NCBI RefSeq assembly: GCF_900108175.1
Contig: NZ_FNVO01000004.1
Span: forward strand, 372,001 to 436,000
Length of the DNA stretch: 64,000 nucleotides
Direction of reading: 5' to 3'
Origin: Thermomonospora echinospora
GTDB lineage: Bacteria > Actinomycetota > Actinomycetes > Streptosporangiales > Streptosporangiaceae
In this document: piece after piece, positions 61,020 through 64,000 of the stretch
Numbering within the stretch: the first letter of the stretch is position 1
How the letters are laid out: every line of letters begins with the position of its first letter
Program-made: the position numbers and the translations under genes
The notes under the pieces: generated by a model
Databases searched by the model: none
Seen by the model: only the letters and a program-made list of their open reading frames with translations
Told to the model about the DNA's origin: nothing

Positions 61020-62312
61020 GTGCTAACGGCGATCACTCGGGCGTTCCGTACCCCCGACCTGCGCAAAAAGTTGCTGTTCACGCTGTTCATCATCGTGGTG
61101 TTCCGGATCGGCTCACAGCTGCCGACCCCCGGGGTGAACACCGAGGCGATCCGGCAGGCGGTGGAGGGCGCCCGTAACAGCGACCAGGGCCAGCTCTACG
61201 GGCTGGTGGACCTGTTCAGCGGCGGCGCGCTGCTGAAACTGTCGGTCTTCGCGCTGGGCATCATGCCGTACATCACGGCGAGCATCATCCTGCAACTGCT
61301 GACGGTGGTGATCCCACGGCTGGAGGCCCTCAAGAAGGAGGGCCAGGCCGGCACCACGAAGATCACGCAGTACACCCGGTACCTGACCATCGGGCTGGCG
61401 ATCCTGCAGGCCACCGGAATCGTGGCGATGGCCGCGACCGGGCGGCTGTTCCCCAACGCACCCGACGTGCTCTACAAGACCGACATGTTCACCATCATCA
61501 CCATGGTCGTGGTGATGACCGCGGGCACCTCGGTGATCATGTGGCTGGGCGAGCTGGTCACCGACCGGGGCGTCGGCAACGGGATGTCGATCCTGATCTT
61601 CACCCAGGTGGTGGCGGTCTTCCCGGCCCAGTTCTGGGCCATCTACAAGACCAAGGGCGCCTTCGCGTTCGCCCTGGTCATGCTGGTCGGTCTGGCGATC
61701 ATGGCCGGTGTGGTGTTCGTGGAGCAGGCCCAGCGCCGCATCCCGGTGCAGTACGCCAAGCGGATGGTCGGCCGGCGAATGTACGGCGGCACCTCCACCT
61801 ACATCCCGCTCAAGGTCAACCAGGCCGGCATCATCCCTGTGATCTTCGCCTCGTCGCTGCTGTACCTGCCGGTGCTGGCGACCCAGCTGTGGCCGGAGAA
61901 CAAGTGGATGATCAAGCTCCAGCCCTACCTGCAGCAGGACAACGCCTGGCACATGGCGGTCTTCTTCGCCTTCATCATCTTCTTCACCTACTTCTACGTC
62001 GCGATCACCTTCAACCCCACTGAAGTCGCCGACAACATGAAGAAGTATGGTGGGTTCATCCCAGGCATCCGTCCGGGCCGGCCCACCGCCGAGTACCTCG
62101 ACTACGTGCTGACCCGGATCACCACACCCGGTGCACTGTACCTGGGGCTCGTCTCGTTGATCCCGATGGTCGCCTTCGCTCTTATGGAGGCCACGAACGA
62201 CTTCCCGTTCGGCGGGACGAGCATCCTCATCGTCGTCGGCGTCGGACTGGATACCGTGAAGCAGATCGAAAGCCAGCTGCAGCAGCGCAACTACGAGGGC
62301 TTCCTCCGGTAG
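61020..62312 (+). CDS. secY: Preprotein translocase subunit SecY
   Basis: 430 residues from a GTG at 61020, with GGAGGA 3-5 bases upstream; the resulting N-terminus [20 protein letters not shown] matches actinomycete SecY. Ten membrane helices, including the plug region near [20 protein letters not shown] and the conserved cytosolic loop [16 protein letters not shown]. Its TAG overlaps the adk GTG by one base. Confidence 0.97.
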   Translation: MLTAITRAFRTPDLRKKLLFTLFIIVVFRIGSQLPTPGVNTEAIRQAVEGARNSDQGQLYGLVDLFSGGALLKLSVFALGIMPYITASIILQLLTVVIPRLEALKKEGQAGTTKITQYTRYLTIGLAILQATGIVAMAATGRLFPNAPDVLYKTDMFTIITMVVVMTAGTSVIMWLGELVTDRGVGNGMSILIFTQVVAVFPAQFWAIYKTKGAFAFALVMLVGLAIMAGVVFVEQAQRRIPVQYAKRMVGRRMYGGTSTYIPLKVNQAGIIPVIFASSLLYLPVLATQLWPENKWMIKLQPYLQQDNAWHMAVFFAFIIFFTYFYVAITFNPTEVADNMKKYGGFIPGIRPGRPTAEYLDYVLTRITTPGALYLGLVSLIPMVAFALMEATNDFPFGGTSILIVVGVGLDTVKQIESQLQQRNYEGFLR

Positions 62313-62965
62313 TGCGCATCGTTCTCGTGGGCCCCCCTGGAGCGGGCAAGGGGACACAGGCCCAGTTCATCGCATCTCATCTGTCCGTCCCGAAGATCTC
62401 GACAGGTGACATCTTCCGCGCGAACGTCAGCGGCGGGACCGAGCTCGGCCGCAAGGCCAAGCAGTACATGGACCGGGGTGATCTGGTCCCTGACGAGATC
62501 ACCATCGCCATGGTCCGGGACCGGCTGGGCGAGGACGACGCCCGGGACGGGTTCCTGCTGGACGGCTTCCCGCGCAACGTGCCGCAGGCGCAGACCCTCA
62601 AGAAGATCCTCGACTCCGAGTGGGGCGCCAAGCTGGACTTGGTGCTGGAACTGGTGGTCGACGAGGACGAGGTGGTCCGTCGGCTGTCGGGCCGCCGCAC
62701 CTGCGGGCAGTGCGGCAAGATCTGGCACGTCGACTGGGACGACAAGAAGGACGACCTCTGCGACGACTGCGGCGGCCGGCTGTTCCAGCGGGACGACGAC
62801 AAGGAGGAGGTCGTCCGGCACCGCCTGGAGGTCTACCAGGAACAGACCGCCCCCCTGGTGTCGTTCTACGCCGATGAGGGCATTCTGGTCGGCATCGACG
62901 CGACCGGGCCGGTAGAGGAGGTCACCGAGCGGGCGCTGCAGGCGATCCGCCGGTTCGGCGCTTGA
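62312..62965 (+). CDS. adk: Adenylate kinase
   Basis: 217 residues, GTG start overlapping the secY stop. P-loop GPPGAGKGT (7-15), LDGFPRN motif. The LID domain carries four cysteines, CGQC and CDDC, so it has the structural zinc site. Converts AMP and ATP to 2 ADP. Standard secY-adk-map order. Confidence 0.97.
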   Translation: MRIVLVGPPGAGKGTQAQFIASHLSVPKISTGDIFRANVSGGTELGRKAKQYMDRGDLVPDEITIAMVRDRLGEDDARDGFLLDGFPRNVPQAQTLKKILDSEWGAKLDLVLELVVDEDEVVRRLSGRRTCGQCGKIWHVDWDDKKDDLCDDCGGRLFQRDDDKEEVVRHRLEVYQEQTAPLVSFYADEGILVGIDATGPVEEVTERALQAIRRFGA

Positions 62966-63028
62966 TCACCGTCCGTCGGTTCCGCGAGTGGCCGTATGCC
63001 CGCGGAACCGATGAGAGGGGAAGAACAC

Positions 63029-63850
63029 GTGTGGGGTAGGCGCAGGCGGGGTCCGGCCGTGCAGATCAAGAGCCCGGAGCAGGTGGAGCTGATGCGCGCC
63101 GCCGGGCTGCTGGTGGGACGGACCCTGGAACTGCTGCGGGAGGCGGTCAAGCCCGGCATCACCACCGCCGACCTGGACGCCGTCGCCGAGGACAACATCC
63201 GCTCCCACGGCGGGGTGCCGTCCTTCAAGGGGTACCACGGGTTCCCCGCGACGATCTGCGCCTCGGTGAACGAGGAGATCGTGCACGGCATCCCCAGCCC
63301 CCACAAGGTGCTGCGGGAGGGCGACGTGATCTCCATCGACTGCGGCGCCATCGTGGAGGGCTGGCACGGGGACGCCGCGATCACCGTTCCGGTCGGTGAG
63401 ATCACCGAGGAGCAGCGCAGGCTGCTGGAGGTCACCGAGGCCTCGCTGTGGCACGGCCTGGCGGCCGGCGTGGCGGGAGCGCACCTGACCGACATGTCGC
63501 ACGCGATCGAGTCCTACATCCGCTCTCAGGGGCGCTACGGCATCGTCGAGGGGTACGGCGGGCACGGCATCGGCACCCAGATGCACATGGACCCGCTGAT
63601 CCCCAACCACGGGGCGCCCGGGTACGGGCCGGTCTTGGAGCCCGGCATGTGCTTCGCGGTCGAGCCGATGGTCAACCTCGGTACCAAGGCGACCCGGGAG
63701 CTGGACGACGGCTGGACGGTGGTCACCACCGACGGCCGCCACTCGGCCCACTTCGAGCACACCTTCGCGGTGACGGAGGACGGCCCGCGGGTGCTCACCG
63801 CGCTGGACGAGGGTCGCAGCTGGTTCGCCCGGCTCGGCGTCCGTGCGTAG
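63029..63850 (+). CDS. map: Methionine aminopeptidase, type I
   Basis: 273 residues from a GTG at 63029, with GAGGGGAAG about 7 bases upstream. A 284-residue form from 62996 and an ATG at 63011 are alternatives. Metal ligands follow the type I pattern: GYHGFPATICASVNEEIVHG, D in SIDCGAIVEGWHGDAA, H in GHGIGTQMH, E in FAVEPMV and the final E near HFEHT. Removes N-terminal Met. The 10-residue basic N-terminus (WGRRRRG) differs from shorter forms. Confidence 0.93.
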   Translation: MWGRRRRGPAVQIKSPEQVELMRAAGLLVGRTLELLREAVKPGITTADLDAVAEDNIRSHGGVPSFKGYHGFPATICASVNEEIVHGIPSPHKVLREGDVISIDCGAIVEGWHGDAAITVPVGEITEEQRRLLEVTEASLWHGLAAGVAGAHLTDMSHAIESYIRSQGRYGIVEGYGGHGIGTQMHMDPLIPNHGAPGYGPVLEPGMCFAVEPMVNLGTKATRELDDGWTVVTTDGRHSAHFEHTFAVTEDGPRVLTALDEGRSWFARLGVRA

Positions 63851-63859
63851 GGCGGGCCG

Positions 63860-64000
63860 ATGACGCCTCCAGACCCCGGGATGCGGGCCTCTGACGCCGA
63901 CCGTGACCGGGTGGCCGAGTCGCTGCGCGAGCACTGCGCGGTGGGCAGGATCACCGTGGACGAACTGCAGGAGCGGCTGGAGGCCGTCTACGTCTCCAAG
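63860..64000 (+). CDS. DUF1707-domain protein, N-terminal part (runs off the window)
   Basis: 47 codons visible, beginning MTPPDPGMRASDADRDRV and continuing ERL-type DUF1707 sequence GRITVDELQERLEAVYVSK. DUF1707 proteins are small actinobacterial proteins, often with C-terminal membrane helices; function unknown. It follows map by 9 bases, so it could be cotranscribed, in place of the infA usually found there. Confidence 0.75.
   Translation, partial: MTPPDPGMRASDADRDRVAESLREHCAVGRITVDELQERLEAVYVSK

Overview
The window is a high-GC (roughly 70%) chromosomal segment from an actinomycete. Starts are ATG, GTG and sometimes TTG, many genes are coupled by ATGA or GTGA overlaps, and the gene order from rpmG to map closely follows the Streptomyces ribosomal/RNA-polymerase region. 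A complete MCE lipid-transport cluster sits between rplL and rpoB, which is not the usual Streptomyces arrangement. Together this suggests a filamentous actinomycete of the Streptosporangiales or Thermomonosporaceae type (Actinomadura-like). That placement is inference from synteny and has not been tested by phylogeny.

Layout. (1) 1-5.9 kb is an accessory stretch of small and hypothetical genes. It holds a 3' fragment of a tRNA-Tyr beside a truncated TraB/FtsK-like transfer gene, read as the scar of an integrative conjugative element. It also has an F420-type nitroreductase-fold protein, a WD40-like beta-propeller, an LRR-like protein and small membrane proteins. (2) 6-9 kb: acyl-CoA dehydrogenase, tRNA-Thr, and a ThrE-type exporter. 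(3) 9.1-16 kb: tRNA-Met, rpmG, two MaoC-fold dehydratase subunits, murB, a GntR/FCD regulator, adenosine deaminase, a class I aminotransferase and tRNA-Trp. (4) 16.1-22.1 kb: secE-nusG-rplK-rplA, a pair of exported proteins (the second an LppX/LprG-like lipoprotein), then an L10 leader and rplJ-rplL. (5) 22.5-34.6 kb: the mce operon (ATPase, two YrbE permeases, MceA-F, two Mce-associated proteins). (6) 35.0-42.4 kb: rpoB-rpoC. (7) 42.6-46.1 kb: a PP2C-like phosphatase, an exported DUF3152 protein with a metzincin-type zinc motif, and a tail-anchored Tyr-Gly-Gln-rich low-complexity protein. (8) 46.7-51.0 kb: rpsL-rpsG-fusA-tuf. (9) 51.1-63.9 kb: the S10-spc superoperon from rpsJ to rplO, then secY-adk-map. 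The window ends inside a DUF1707 protein.

Most of the window is core information-processing machinery: ribosomal proteins, translation factors, RNA polymerase and the Sec channel. It is punctuated by strong stem-loop terminators and good sigma-A-type promoters upstream of rplJ, rpoB and rpsL. The mce operon would encode an ATP-driven envelope lipid/sterol importer, and the upstream lipoprotein pair could plausibly serve the same envelope lipid traffic.

The least explained items are: the GYGQ-rich tail-anchored protein with repeated Gly-Asp/Glu-Arg-Thr motifs; three CRISPR-like or REP-like palindromic units between nusG and rplK; a degenerate 60-bp tandem repeat after rpmG; the conjugative-element scar; and several hairpins and mini-ORFs at operon junctions.
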